Shown here: in pieces, positions 52,331-61,134 of the stretch
Numbering within the stretch: position 1 is the first letter of the stretch
How the letters are laid out: each line of letters opens with the position of its first letter
Assembly: GCA_900319105.1 (NCBI GenBank)
Contig: ONND01000005.1
Coordinates: forward strand, 62,001 to 126,000
From: an uncultured Bacteroidales bacterium
Lineage (GTDB): Bacteria; Bacteroidota; Bacteroidia; Bacteroidales; Paludibacteraceae
Direction of reading: 5' to 3'
DNA: 64,000 bases
The notes under the pieces: model-generated
The model's input: the letters and a program-made list of their open reading frames with translations, nothing else
Database searches by the model: none
Told to the model about the DNA's origin: nothing
Position numbers and translations under genes: made by a program

Positions 52331-52361
52331 CAAAGGTACAACATTTTTTTTGAATGTGCAA
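52331..52361 (-). promoter_or_regulatory. Promoter of murF-alr
   Basis: Minus strand: TTG, 20 bp, TACCTTTG, 23 bp before the ATG. Confidence 0.85.
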
Positions 52362-52382
52362 GAAAAAACAAAGATTTTTAAA

Positions 52383-52401
52383 ACGATTAGGGGTTAGGGA
52401 A
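52383..52401. repeat. Short 7-bp repeat (GATTAGG) in the murF-dxs gap
   Basis: CGATTAG, GGGTTAG, GG between divergent promoters; same word as at 47466. Confidence 0.5.
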
Positions 52402-52429
52402 CGAATGAAGAAAAAATCTACGATTTTAT

Positions 52430-52460
52430 TTGCTTAATTAAAAAAAAAGCAGTACCTTTG
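52430..52460 (+). promoter_or_regulatory. Promoter of dxs
   Basis: TTG (52430-52432), 20 bp with A-run, TACCTTTG (52453-52460). Confidence 0.85.
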
Positions 52461-52515
52461 CAGCCGATTTAGTTTGCGCGAGTATGCGCACATGCGAAAG
52501 CATACGAAAAAAAAC

Positions 52516-54435
52516 ATGGACTATAAGTACATCAATAAGATTGATTCGCCGGCGGATCTGAAGAAGTTGAGAGTGGAAGAGTTGCCGGAAGTATGCGCAG
52601 AGCTGCGCCAATTCATCATTGAGGCGCTGAGTAAGAACCCCGGACATTTGGCTTCGTCCCTGGGTGCGATTGAGTTGACCGTGGCGCTGCATTATGTCTT
52701 CAATACGCCGGAGGATAAATTGGTATGGGATGTAGGGCATCAGGCGTACGCCCATAAGATCCTTACAGGCCGTCGGGACCGTTTCCATACAAACCGTCAG
52801 TTCAAAGGCCTTTCTCCTTTTACCAACCCCGCTGAGAGCGAATACGATGCGTTTATTGCCGGCCATGCCAGCAACTCGATTTCCGCGGCATTAGGTATGA
52901 ACATCGGCGGAGACAAGAACGTGGTTGCGATCATCGGGGATGGCGCATTGACTGGAGGTCTGGCGTTTGAGGGACTGAACAACACGTCGATGGACAAGAA
53001 CAACCTGCTGATTGTTCTCAATGACAACCACATGGCTATCGATCCGCTCAAGGGCGGTATCACGCAGTACCTGGTCGATCTGACTACCAGTTCAACCTAT
53101 AATAAATGGCGCTGGAGGCTTTATCAGTTGGCCGAAAAACTGCACCTCATGGACGAACGCAAACGTCGTGCGATGTTACGCCGCAACAATAGTCTGAAAG
53201 CCGTTTTTTCCGAACAACAGAGTAATATCTTCACGGGTCTCAACATCCGCTATTTCGGTCCTACGGACGGTCATGACGTCGAGGGCTTGGTTCGTATCCT
53301 AAGCGAGATCAAGAACCACCGTGGTCCTAAAGTGCTGCATATTATCACCAAAAAAGGAAAAGGTTATGCACCCGCGGAGAACGACCAGACCGTTTGGCAT
53401 GCTCCGGGGGAGTTTAATGTAGCCAACGGCCAACGGCTAACAGCTAATAGCCAGGATACGCCTCTTTGGCAAGAGGTGTTCGGCGAAACGCTGCTGGAGT
53501 TGGCAAAGAAAAATGAGAAGATCGTTGGTATCACACCGGCTATGCCGAGCGGATGTTCGATGAGTATCATGCAAAAGGAGTTTCCTGACCGCGTGTTCGA
53601 CGTCGGTATCGCCGAAGGGCACGCCGTGACGTTCAGCGCAGGTCTGGCAAAAGCGGGGATGGTACCTTACTGCAATGTCTATTCCACTTTTCTTCAACGC
53701 GCATACGATAATATCGTCCACGATGTAGCGTTGCAGAACCTGCATGTGGTGCTCTGTATAGACCGCGCGGGTATCGTTGGCAACGACGGCGCAACGCACC
53801 ATGGTCTGTTGGATCTCGCGTACCTGCGACCAATACCGAACATGCAGATCTGCGCTCCAAGGACAGCCGAGGATCTAAGAGAGATGTTGACACTCGCGGA
53901 GACACTTGACGGACCTGTAGCAATCCGGTATCCAAGGGGCAGAAGCCCCCTCCAACTCCCCCATGAAGGGGGAGAGCCCTCTAAGAAGGTGGAGTATGGC
54001 AAAGGCGTGAAGTTGCGGGACGGAGAGGATATCGCGGTTCTGACCATCGGAAGTATCGGCAACGCGATGAGCGAAGCCATTGATTTAGCTGTTAGCCGTT
54101 GGCCGTTAGCCGTTAGCGAAAAACCAATAGCCAATAGCCAAAAGCCAATAGCTCACTACGATATGCGGTGGTTGAAGCCGCTGGACGAAGAGATATTACA
54201 CGAAGTAGGACGAAAATACAAGACTATCGTCACCGCCGAGGACGGCATTATAGCCGGCGGCTTCGGAAGCGCGGTACTCGAATGGATGAGTGACCATGGC
54301 TACTCACCGCGCATTATACGGCTTGGCGTGAACGACCAGTTTGTAGAACATGGTTCAACCAAAGAATTATACCATTTATTGAAATTAGATAAGGAGGGCT
54401 TATGCGAATCGTTATTGCAGGCGCAGGCGAAGTAG
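52516..54435 (+). CDS. dxs: 1-deoxy-D-xylulose-5-phosphate synthase
   Basis: 639 residues from ATG 52516 ([20 protein letters not shown]). Condenses pyruvate and glyceraldehyde 3-phosphate with TPP, the entry to the MEP pathway. [20 protein letters not shown] near 75, [20 protein letters not shown] near 150 (TPP/Mg), [18 protein letters not shown] near 370 (catalytic Glu) and [20 protein letters not shown] near 425. Three repeats are in frame: a 7-bp array ([13 protein letters not shown]), a family B palindrome ([17 protein letters not shown]) and a long 7-bp array ([14 protein letters not shown] then [12 protein letters not shown]). Its stop lies 34 bp inside trkA. Confidence 0.97.
   Translation: MDYKYINKIDSPADLKKLRVEELPEVCAELRQFIIEALSKNPGHLASSLGAIELTVALHYVFNTPEDKLVWDVGHQAYAHKILTGRRDRFHTNRQFKGLSPFTNPAESEYDAFIAGHASNSISAALGMNIGGDKNVVAIIGDGALTGGLAFEGLNNTSMDKNNLLIVLNDNHMAIDPLKGGITQYLVDLTTSSTYNKWRWRLYQLAEKLHLMDERKRRAMLRRNNSLKAVFSEQQSNIFTGLNIRYFGPTDGHDVEGLVRILSEIKNHRGPKVLHIITKKGKGYAPAENDQTVWHAPGEFNVANGQRLTANSQDTPLWQEVFGETLLELAKKNEKIVGITPAMPSGCSMSIMQKEFPDRVFDVGIAEGHAVTFSAGLAKAGMVPYCNVYSTFLQRAYDNIVHDVALQNLHVVLCIDRAGIVGNDGATHHGLLDLAYLRPIPNMQICAPRTAEDLREMLTLAETLDGPVAIRYPRGRSPLQLPHEGGEPSKKVEYGKGVKLRDGEDIAVLTIGSIGNAMSEAIDLAVSRWPLAVSEKPIANSQKPIAHYDMRWLKPLDEEILHEVGRKYKTIVTAEDGIIAGGFGSAVLEWMSDHGYSPRIIRLGVNDQFVEHGSTKELYHLLKLDKEGLCESLLQAQAK
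53420..53452. repeat. 7-bp tandem array (GCCAACG type) in dxs
   Basis: GCCAACG, GCCAACG, GCTAACA, GCTAATA, GCC; encodes [12 protein letters not shown]. Confidence 0.88.
53943..53983. repeat. Family B palindrome in dxs
   Basis: CCCCCTCCAACTCCCCC, ATGA, AGGGGGAGAGCCCTC; encodes [13 protein letters not shown]. Confidence 0.82.
54085..54152. repeat. Longest coding 7-bp tandem array, in dxs
   Basis: About nine units drifting from TTAGCCG to CCAATAG. Encodes heptad peptide units [26 protein letters not shown]. Confidence 0.92.
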
Positions 54436-55736
54436 GAACACACTTGGCCAAACTGCTGAGTCGTGAAGACATGGAGATTAGTCTGTTGGATGAGAGTCCG
54501 GAGCGCCTGGGGGATCTGAGTGCCAACTATGACCTGTTAACCAAAGTGGGTAACCCCACCTCTATTCATGACCTACGCGATATCGGAGTCAAGGACTGCG
54601 ACCTGTTCATCTCGGTCACTCCCCATGAGACGGAGAACATGACGGCCTGCCTGATTGCCAACTCGCTTGGAGCCAAGCGCACCTTGGCACGTATCGATAA
54701 CTACGAATACCTGCTGCCGGAGAACCGTAAGTTCTTCGAGTCCATGGGTCTCAACCACCTCATTTATCCGGAGGTGCTGGCAGCGAACGAGATTGAGGAG
54801 AGCCTGCGCACCAACTGGATGCGGTACCACCTGCATCTATGTCAGGGAGCGTTGGAACTCTGCATCGTCAAAGTGCGCTCTACGGCGAAGATCCTCGGCA
54901 AGACTTTTGCCTCCGGCGTCTATAACCACGGCAAGTACCGCATCGTAGCGATCAAACGCGAACAGGAGACCATCATTCCCCGAGGCTATGACACGGTGGA
55001 GGAGAACGACCTGGTCTATTGCATGTGTCCGAAAGAGAACATGGAGTTCCTGCGCGAGGAATTGGGCAAGTCCAAACGAGAGATTAAGAATGTGTTCTTC
55101 TTCGGTGGCGGACGTATTGCCCGCAAAGCAGCGACGGAGTTGACCGAAGAGATGAATATCAAGATCATCGAGAAAGACCGCGATCTATGCAATATACTGA
55201 GCGAGAAAGTGCCGAACGCGCTGATCATCAATGATGACGGTACAGACATGGATGTGCTCAAGGAAGAAGGCATCCAGGACGCCGACGCTTTCGTGGCAGT
55301 AACGGATAGCAGCGAAGCGAATATCTTCGCCTGTCTGGCTGCCAAGCGTTTTGGTGTGCGTAAGACGATCGCAGAAGTGGAGAACCTCGACTACATCCCC
55401 ATGGCGGAAGGTCTGGATATCGGTACGGTACTCAATAAGAAGACCATCGCCGCATCCTATATCTACCAGATGCTACTCGATGCGTCGGTGCGCGGCGTAC
55501 ACAACCTGACCAGCGCAGACGCGGAGATCGTGGAGTTCTATGCCAAAGAGGACAGCCCGATCACCGACTCTAAAGTGAAAGACTTACACCTGCCCAAAGA
55601 TGCCAACATAGGTGGTATCGTCCGCGCAGGAGAAGGTATATTGGTGAACGGTGACACCCAAGTGATCGCCGGAGACTTGGTAGTAGTCTTCTGCAAGAGT
55701 TATGTAATACGAACCTTAGAGCGATTTTTCAAATGA
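54402..55736 (+). CDS. trkA: Trk potassium uptake regulator TrkA
   Basis: 444 residues with two RCK units: NAD-binding motifs [20 protein letters not shown] (1-20) and [18 protein letters not shown] near 230, each followed by a TrkA-C domain (about 140-215 and 365-444). Peripheral gating subunit of the Trk K+ channel. Starts inside dxs (34-bp overlap) and its stop overlaps trkH by 4 bp, so the three are translationally linked. Confidence 0.96.
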   Translation: MRIVIAGAGEVGTHLAKLLSREDMEISLLDESPERLGDLSANYDLLTKVGNPTSIHDLRDIGVKDCDLFISVTPHETENMTACLIANSLGAKRTLARIDNYEYLLPENRKFFESMGLNHLIYPEVLAANEIEESLRTNWMRYHLHLCQGALELCIVKVRSTAKILGKTFASGVYNHGKYRIVAIKREQETIIPRGYDTVEENDLVYCMCPKENMEFLREELGKSKREIKNVFFFGGGRIARKAATELTEEMNIKIIEKDRDLCNILSEKVPNALIINDDGTDMDVLKEEGIQDADAFVAVTDSSEANIFACLAAKRFGVRKTIAEVENLDYIPMAEGLDIGTVLNKKTIAASYIYQMLLDASVRGVHNLTSADAEIVEFYAKEDSPITDSKVKDLHLPKDANIGGIVRAGEGILVNGDTQVIAGDLVVVFCKSYVIRTLERFFK

Positions 55737-57181
55737 CACGTACTTTCAATTGGCGCATCGTATTTCGCACGATGGGTGTGCTGACGATGCTCGAGGCACA
55801 ATTCATGCTCATCCCTACTATCGTCGCGTGGTTCTATCACGAGGCGGATTTCGGAGCATGGATCGCTTCGTGTGGCGTTACGTGGCTGAGTAGTTGGTGG
55901 ATGCTAGCAGCCGGACGAAATGCGGAGAAGCGTGTGGGGGAGCGGGAAGGCTACATCATTGTAGCCGCCGTGTGGATCGTCTATTCGCTATTCGGTATGC
56001 TACCCTTCTGGCTAAGCGGCGCACTGCCGGACATCACAGACGCATGGTACGAAACTATGGCCGGATTCACCACCACAGGTTCTACGGTTTTCACCGATGT
56101 AGCGGCACAGACGCACTCTATCCTGCTCTGGCGCTCGTTGATGCAATGGATCGGTGGTATGGGTATTATCGTGTTGAGCGTCGCTATTCTACCGATGTTC
56201 GGTTTAGGCGGCATGCAGCTTTATAGCGCCGAGGTGACGGGAGTCAGTTACGACAAACTGAGCCCTCGTATCGCCGACACCGCCAAGCATATGTGGATCA
56301 CCTATATCGGCCTGACGGTAGGCGAAGGAATCCTACTGTGGCTTCTTGGTATGGGACGTTTTGACGCAGTTTGCCATGCAATGAGTACGATCTCTACCGG
56401 TGGTTTCGCTACCCATAATGACAGTGTTATCGCCTATTCGCCGGCTATCCAGTGGACGATACTCGTCTTCATGCTCCTCTCGGGCATCAATTTTACACAA
56501 CTGATTTATCTCTTCCGCGGGCACCCGCAACGAATGCTCAAAGATGAAGAAACCCAATGGTACGTAGGCGCCTGCCTTTTCGCCGGAATAGTACTTGCCG
56601 TAGGTCTGTATATCCATACCCATATGCTCTCAAGTTTCCGAATTGGTCTTTTCACATCCGTTGCAACGATCACCAGTACGGGTTTTGTAGCCGCAGATTA
56701 CATGATTTGGCCGCCGGTACTATGGGTATTCGTACTCTTTCTAATGCTTCCCGGAGGTGCCTCGGGTTCGACTGCCGGAGGTATGAAATGGGTTCGTTTG
56801 GCTATTTTCGCCAAGGCAGCCCATGCTGAGATCAAACGTCGTATTCACCCGAACGCCGTCATTCCGGTTCGATTTAACGGCCATACATTACGTGAGCAAA
56901 CGACGAGTAATGTCGTGGCATTCATGTTCTTCTACATGCTCATCATCGTGCTGACGACTCTCTGGTTCTGCGGCTGTGGTATCGGTTTCGATGAGTCGCT
57001 TGGAATTGCCGTTTCGATGATCGGTAACGTAGGTGTATCCATCGGGCAATGGGGTTCGAGCGGTTGCTATGAAGCCTTGCCTGCCGCAGCTAAATGGGCA
57101 GCCACCTTTGTGATGCTCATCGGTCGTCTGGAGATTTTCACGATCTTATTGCTCTTCAGTAAAGCACTGTGGAAGAAGTAA
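55733..57181 (+). CDS. trkH: Trk potassium uptake membrane protein TrkH
   Basis: 482 residues, about ten membrane helices with four pore-loop repeats; selectivity-type segments include AGFTTTGSTVF near 113, STISTGGFATHNDS near 219, ATITSTGFVAADYM near 310 and MIGNVGVSIGQWGSSG near 430. Imports K+ with TrkA. Stop-start overlap with trkA. Confidence 0.96.
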   Translation: MTRTFNWRIVFRTMGVLTMLEAQFMLIPTIVAWFYHEADFGAWIASCGVTWLSSWWMLAAGRNAEKRVGEREGYIIVAAVWIVYSLFGMLPFWLSGALPDITDAWYETMAGFTTTGSTVFTDVAAQTHSILLWRSLMQWIGGMGIIVLSVAILPMFGLGGMQLYSAEVTGVSYDKLSPRIADTAKHMWITYIGLTVGEGILLWLLGMGRFDAVCHAMSTISTGGFATHNDSVIAYSPAIQWTILVFMLLSGINFTQLIYLFRGHPQRMLKDEETQWYVGACLFAGIVLAVGLYIHTHMLSSFRIGLFTSVATITSTGFVAADYMIWPPVLWVFVLFLMLPGGASGSTAGGMKWVRLAIFAKAAHAEIKRRIHPNAVIPVRFNGHTLREQTTSNVVAFMFFYMLIIVLTTLWFCGCGIGFDESLGIAVSMIGNVGVSIGQWGSSGCYEALPAAAKWAATFVMLIGRLEIFTILLLFSKALWKK

Positions 57182-57221
57182 TATAGGGGGGGAAGAAAGG
57201 GGAGGAGAAGGGACACAAGAA

Positions 57222-58523
57222 ATGAGACCGTATAAAGTTCTGATATTTATAGCCTGTGTGATGGGATGCCTGGCAGCACTATGCGTAGTGTTGCCCGGAC
57301 GCCTTGCGTGGGGAGATACGGAACTGAGATGGCCGACGATAGCGGAAGTACTAAGCACCAACCAACCTCCCCATGAAGGGGAGGAGATAGAGCAACTAGA
57401 TACTCTAGAGAGACTAGATACGCTAGATACGCCAGCCCCTCCGGAGAAGAGCGAGGAGAGGCTACCCATTCCCAAGATCACTGTTGATTCAACCACTGAT
57501 AGCCGTATCTTCCTGCAGGCATTCTATGCCTCCTTGGCAGAGGTGGGGCACCGGCGCATTCGTGTGATGCACTACGGGGATAGTCAGATCGAAGAAGACC
57601 GCATGACGATGCAAATCCGTTCTACACTTCAAGCGCGCTACGGCGGTCGGGGTATTGGCCTAATGCCGCTCGCCCAGACGATCCCTACTCTCACGGAAAA
57701 ACAGCAACTCTTCATGAACGGCCGGTACGTAAGCCCGGCGCAAGGCCCGAGACGCTATTTCGTCTATGGCTACAAACGTGACCAACGTAGCGACGGGCTG
57801 TATGGTGTCATGGGACAGATGGCGGAGATGAACGACAGTCTGGTGAGCGGCAGTGAGCAGATGATGGCTGTTTGTACGCCGCAGGGAAAGCAAGCACGAT
57901 ACACCCGATGGCAAGTGTTCGCCGACAGTACCATCCGGGCAACTCTCTCCGGCGACACAGTGCGGTTGGCGGGTAAAGGAAACGTTTATGGTCTGTCGCA
58001 GGAGAGCGAGACAGGTATCATCGTCGATAATATCCCCATGCGAGGCTGTTTGGGTACGGTCTTCACGAAGATCGACAGTACACAGTTGGCGGATTTCTAC
58101 CGCGAACAGAACGTGCGGCTGATCATCCTGCAGTTCGGAGGCAATGCTATACCCTCCAACCAGAACCCCGGCACCATCCAGAGTATCGTAAGGGGTTTGC
58201 GGGAACAAGTACGTTTCTTACGGACCTGCGCCCCGCAAGCTTCGTTCCTCTTCATCGGTCCGAGCGACATGCTCACTCAGACGGACGGTGAATGGCACAC
58301 CTTCCCTATGGTGCCCTACATGGATAAGTTACTGCGTAAGATGGCGCTTGAAGAGAACATCGCTTATTTCAGTTTGTATCGCTGGATGGGCGGTGCCGGT
58401 AGTATGATGAGGTGGCAGGAGATCGGTCTGGCAGGCTCGGATGGCATACATTTTACCCGCGCCGGGGCACGCAAAGCCGGAAATGCGGTCGCAGATTGGA
58501 TATTGGAGGGGATAGAGAGTTGA
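57222..58523 (+). CDS. Periplasmic SGNH-like hydrolase, partner of MBOAT
   Basis: 433 residues; N-terminal helix VLIFIACVMGCLAALCVVLP acts as anchor or signal. SGNH blocks: RVMHYGDSQIEEDRMT near 112 (GDS serine), LQFGGNAIPSNQNPG near 305 (block III, GxN), GSDGIHFTRAGARKAGNAV near 407 (block V, DxxH). Next to an MBOAT acyltransferase, it probably hands an O-acyl group to, or removes it from, an envelope polysaccharide, like AlgJ/AlgX. Residues about 45-70 are made of a family B palindrome and a 9-bp array (LDTLERLDTLDT), in the linker after the membrane segment. Confidence 0.85.
   Translation: MRPYKVLIFIACVMGCLAALCVVLPGRLAWGDTELRWPTIAEVLSTNQPPHEGEEIEQLDTLERLDTLDTPAPPEKSEERLPIPKITVDSTTDSRIFLQAFYASLAEVGHRRIRVMHYGDSQIEEDRMTMQIRSTLQARYGGRGIGLMPLAQTIPTLTEKQQLFMNGRYVSPAQGPRRYFVYGYKRDQRSDGLYGVMGQMAEMNDSLVSGSEQMMAVCTPQGKQARYTRWQVFADSTIRATLSGDTVRLAGKGNVYGLSQESETGIIVDNIPMRGCLGTVFTKIDSTQLADFYREQNVRLIILQFGGNAIPSNQNPGTIQSIVRGLREQVRFLRTCAPQASFLFIGPSDMLTQTDGEWHTFPMVPYMDKLLRKMALEENIAYFSLYRWMGGAGSMMRWQEIGLAGSDGIHFTRAGARKAGNAVADWILEGIES
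57365..57390. repeat. Family B palindrome in SGNH gene
   Basis: CCTCCCC-ATGA-AGGGGAGG; encodes QPPHEGEEI. Confidence 0.7.
57398..57440. repeat. 9-bp tandem array (CTAGATACG) in SGNH gene
   Basis: CTAGATACT, CTAGAGAGA, CTAGATACG, CTAGATACG; encodes LDT-LER-LDT-LDT. Confidence 0.88.
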
Positions 58524-58556
58524 AAGTTGAAAGAAGTTTTAAAGTTGAAAGTTGGA
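58516..58556. repeat. 7-bp tandem array (GTTGAAA) before the MBOAT gene
   Basis: GTTGAAA, GTTGAAA, GAAGTTTTAAA, GTTGAAA, GTTGGAC. It covers the end of the SGNH gene, the gap and the apparent TTG start of MBOAT. Confidence 0.85.
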
Positions 58557-60450
58557 CTTTTTACACCACATATTTGCCTTTGATGAGAACAGCCCGCTGC
58601 TGTTCACCCAGTTCTATTTCTGGGCGTTCTTCGCGTTGGTGTATGCGCTCTTCGCGCTAATAATGTCTGTTGGCAAAACGACGAACAGCAAATTGCACCT
58701 GCGCAACGTCTATCTACTCTTTGTCAGTTGGTTCTTCTATTATAAAACGAGCGGGCTCTTCCTGCTTATTCTGGCATTTGTAACCCTGAGCGATTGGCTC
58801 ATCGCCGGACGGATAAAATCAGCCATCACAAACAACAAACCACAAATAGCCAAAATCTTTTTGACCCTCTCAGTGGCAATAGATTTAGGCATACTGGCTT
58901 ATTTCAAGTATGCCTACTTCTTTACGAACGCCATCAACGACCTATGCGGTACAGATTTTCGGGTATTTGATATCTTCGCCTATATAGGGAACGGTTTTGC
59001 CGAGGCGGGTCGGTTCAGCGTTGATACAATCGTGCTGCCGGTAGGTATCTCGTTCTATATCTTCCAGGTAATCTCTTATACGGTGGATGTTTTCCGGGGA
59101 CGGATACAACCGGTGAGGAACATCCTTGATTTCGGCTTCTACGTCTCCTTCTTCCCGCAGTTGGTAGCCGGACCTATTGTGCGTGCGGAAGAGTTCATCC
59201 CCCAGTTATACAAGCCCTTCCGTCTCAACCGCAGGGCTTTCGGCATCGCGGTCTTCTGGATCATCAACGGCTTGGGAAAGAAGATTATTATGTCGGATTA
59301 TTTGGCGGTGAACCTCATTGATCGCGTCTTTGACAACCCGCTCCTTTTCTCGGGTTTTGAGAACCTCTTTGCCCTCTTCGCGTATTCGCTGCAGGTCTAT
59401 GCGGATTTCTCCGGGTACACGGATATCGCGATCGGCGTAGCCATGCTGATGGGTTTCTATCTGCCGATGAACTTCAACAGCCCGTATAAGTCACAGAGCC
59501 CTCAGGAGTTCTGGCGCAGGTGGCATATGTCGCTCGGTCGATGGCTCAAGAGTTACCTCTATATCCCCTTAGGAGGAAACCGTAAGATCGGGTTCGGTAC
59601 TTATTTCTGGTTGAGTCTGATCGCGCTGGTGTCGGCAGCCCTCACCGGCTGGTGGTGGATTATTGCAGCTGTTGGCTGTTTGCTGTTGGCTATTGGCATT
59701 ATTGACCGCAGGCTAAAAGCGAAAGGCCAAGAGCTAAAAGCAAAGAGCAAACTCCTCTACTCCAACCTCAACTCGTTCATCACCCAGGTGCTCGGCGGTC
59801 TATGGCACGGCGCGAGTTGGAATTTTATCATCTGGGGAGGCATCAACGGTTTCGGAATGATCATAGAGAAGATCTGGCGTGAGACAGGATGGCATCTTCG
59901 TTTCGTCCTCATAACGCTCTTGACTGCCGGCCTATGCGTCGCTGATTTCTACACCAACCTTCCGGCATGGCGGCTCTTCGCCGTCTGGGCAGCAATCATA
60001 TGGGTCGGTACCGCTATCCGGTATATCTATTTCCTCTACGAGGGAACGGAGAATACGTTCACAAAAGCGATGGCGACCGCGTGGGCTGTCCTTCAGACGT
60101 TTACCTTCATCACGTTCACCCGTTTGTTCTTCCGCTCATCGAGCAACCTCGATCCGGCGACGGCAAATGAAGTAGCGTGGGCGACGGCGAAGAACATGGT
60201 CAATCAGATCGGCGGGGCATGGAACAACGCCATCATCCCGGATTTCCTGTGGGAGTACCGATGGGTGGTAGCGATGTTCATCGCCGGAATGCTCATCCAC
60301 TGGGTACCGACGAATTTCAAACGCCGGTATCGTCTATGGTTCAGCGCCATGCCTCTATGGCTGATGGTCCTCGCCGTCTGTGTCGCCATCATCGTCATTT
60401 ATCAGTTCGTCTCCGCCGAGATGCAACCGTTTATATATTTTCAGTTTTAG
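58552..60450 (+). CDS. MBOAT-family O-acyltransferase
   Basis: 632 residues, about twelve membrane helices. MBOAT core about 100-470: GISFYIFQVISYTVDVFRGR, FVSFFPQLVAGPIVRAEEF-like text (SFFPQLVAGPIVRAEEFIPQ), FWRRWHMSLGRWLKSYLYIP, and the active-site histidine in GGLWHGASWNFIIWGGINGF. Moves acyl groups across the inner membrane for O-acetylation of a polysaccharide with the SGNH partner. The start appears to be TTG 58552 (LDFLHHIFAFDENSPLLF), where relatives have ATG; a 7-bp array has overwritten this junction. Two further arrays encode AITNNKPQIAK near 95 and a stretch around 375-400 (RRLKAKGQELKAKSK). Confidence 0.93.
   Translation: MDFLHHIFAFDENSPLLFTQFYFWAFFALVYALFALIMSVGKTTNSKLHLRNVYLLFVSWFFYYKTSGLFLLILAFVTLSDWLIAGRIKSAITNNKPQIAKIFLTLSVAIDLGILAYFKYAYFFTNAINDLCGTDFRVFDIFAYIGNGFAEAGRFSVDTIVLPVGISFYIFQVISYTVDVFRGRIQPVRNILDFGFYVSFFPQLVAGPIVRAEEFIPQLYKPFRLNRRAFGIAVFWIINGLGKKIIMSDYLAVNLIDRVFDNPLLFSGFENLFALFAYSLQVYADFSGYTDIAIGVAMLMGFYLPMNFNSPYKSQSPQEFWRRWHMSLGRWLKSYLYIPLGGNRKIGFGTYFWLSLIALVSAALTGWWWIIAAVGCLLLAIGIIDRRLKAKGQELKAKSKLLYSNLNSFITQVLGGLWHGASWNFIIWGGINGFGMIIEKIWRETGWHLRFVLITLLTAGLCVADFYTNLPAWRLFAVWAAIIWVGTAIRYIYFLYEGTENTFTKAMATAWAVLQTFTFITFTRLFFRSSSNLDPATANEVAWATAKNMVNQIGGAWNNAIIPDFLWEYRWVVAMFIAGMLIHWVPTNFKRRYRLWFSAMPLWLMVLAVCVAIIVIYQFVSAEMQPFIYFQF
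58824..58851. repeat. 7-bp tandem array (CACAAAC type) in MBOAT gene
   Basis: CACAAAC, AACAAAC, CACAAAT, AGCCAAA; encodes AITNNKPQIAK. Confidence 0.75.
59665..59697. repeat. 7-bp tandem array (GCTGTTG) in MBOAT gene
   Basis: GCTGTTG, GCTGTTT, GCTGTTG, GCTATTG, GC; encodes AAVGCLLLAIG within a membrane segment. Confidence 0.85.
59711..59749. repeat. 7-bp tandem array (GCTAAAA type) in MBOAT gene
   Basis: GCTAAAA, GCGAAAG, GCCAAGA, GCTAAAA, GCAAAGA, GC; encodes RLKAKGQELKAKS. Confidence 0.88.
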
Positions 60451-60504
60451 ACCGCCCTACGGGCTGACAGAACACAGACCGTTTCACTGACAGAACACAG
60501 ACCG
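60449..60504. repeat. Family C palindrome between MBOAT and coaE
   Basis: Hairpin GCCC-TAC-GGGC, then CTGACAGAACACAGACCG twice. Fills the MBOAT-coaE gap up to 4 bp before the coaE ATG. Confidence 0.85.
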
Positions 60505-60507
60505 ATT

Positions 60508-61134
60508 ATGATTATTGGTATTACAGGAGGTATAGGAAGTGGGAAGTCCACTATCGCGCGAGCGCTCGCAGCCCGCGGGTACGCCGTTTATGACTGCGAC
60601 AAGGAAGCCAAACGCATCATCGCCGAGAACAAGGACGTGCAGCAACAGATCATCAACTTGTTCGGCGAGAAATCATTTATCAATGGCATCTACAACACGC
60701 AATATATCAGTAAGTGCGTGTTCTCTCCTTCCCTTCAGGGGAGGTCGGGAGAGGCTCTTCTTGCGCAACTCAACGCCATCATCCACCCTGCTGTCAAAGC
60801 AGATATACTTTCCCTCCCCTCTACGGGGAGGTTAGGAGGGGCTCCGGTCCTTTTCATCGAGTCCGCTATACTCGTCGAGGCAGGGTTAGATACCATTTGC
60901 GACAAGATCATCGTTATAGAAGCGCCGGAGGAGGTACGTATCGCCCGAACGATCGAACGGGACTATGGAGGTGTGGCGACGGAAGAGAATATAAATAAGG
61001 TACGCGCGCGTATAAGGGCACAAAAATCCCCTGCGCCGGAAAAGACACAGGGGAAATACTATCGCGTTGCGAACGACGGCCGTTTAGTACTGAGCCGCGT
61101 CGTAAACCTGATCTGCGACATCGCTACCCACTAA
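60508..61134 (+). CDS. coaE: Dephospho-CoA kinase
   Basis: 208 residues. Last step of CoA synthesis. P-loop GITGGIGSGKSTIARAL (3-19), YDCDKEAKRII near 31, LFIESAILVEAGLDTICDKI near 113 and VEAPEEVRIARTIERD-like text (IEAPEEVRIARTIERD) near 135. Two family B palindromes are in frame, encoding SPSLQGRSGEAL (about 74-85) and LSLPSTGRLGGAP (about 97-109), the second beside the core. Convergent with the DJ-1 gene; the 3' ends overlap by 51 bp. Confidence 0.95.
   Translation: MIIGITGGIGSGKSTIARALAARGYAVYDCDKEAKRIIAENKDVQQQIINLFGEKSFINGIYNTQYISKCVFSPSLQGRSGEALLAQLNAIIHPAVKADILSLPSTGRLGGAPVLFIESAILVEAGLDTICDKIIVIEAPEEVRIARTIERDYGGVATEENINKVRARIRAQKSPAPEKTQGKYYRVANDGRLVLSRVVNLICDIATH
60722..60755. 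repeat. Family B palindrome in coaE, first
   Basis: TCTCCTTCCCTTC, AGGGGAGGTCGGGAGAGG; encodes SPSLQGRSGEA. Confidence 0.8.
60808..60842. repeat. Family B palindrome in coaE, second
   Basis: TCCCTCCCCTC, TACGGGGAGGTTAGGAGGGG; encodes LPSTGRLGGA, in a different amino-acid register from the first copy. Confidence 0.8.
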
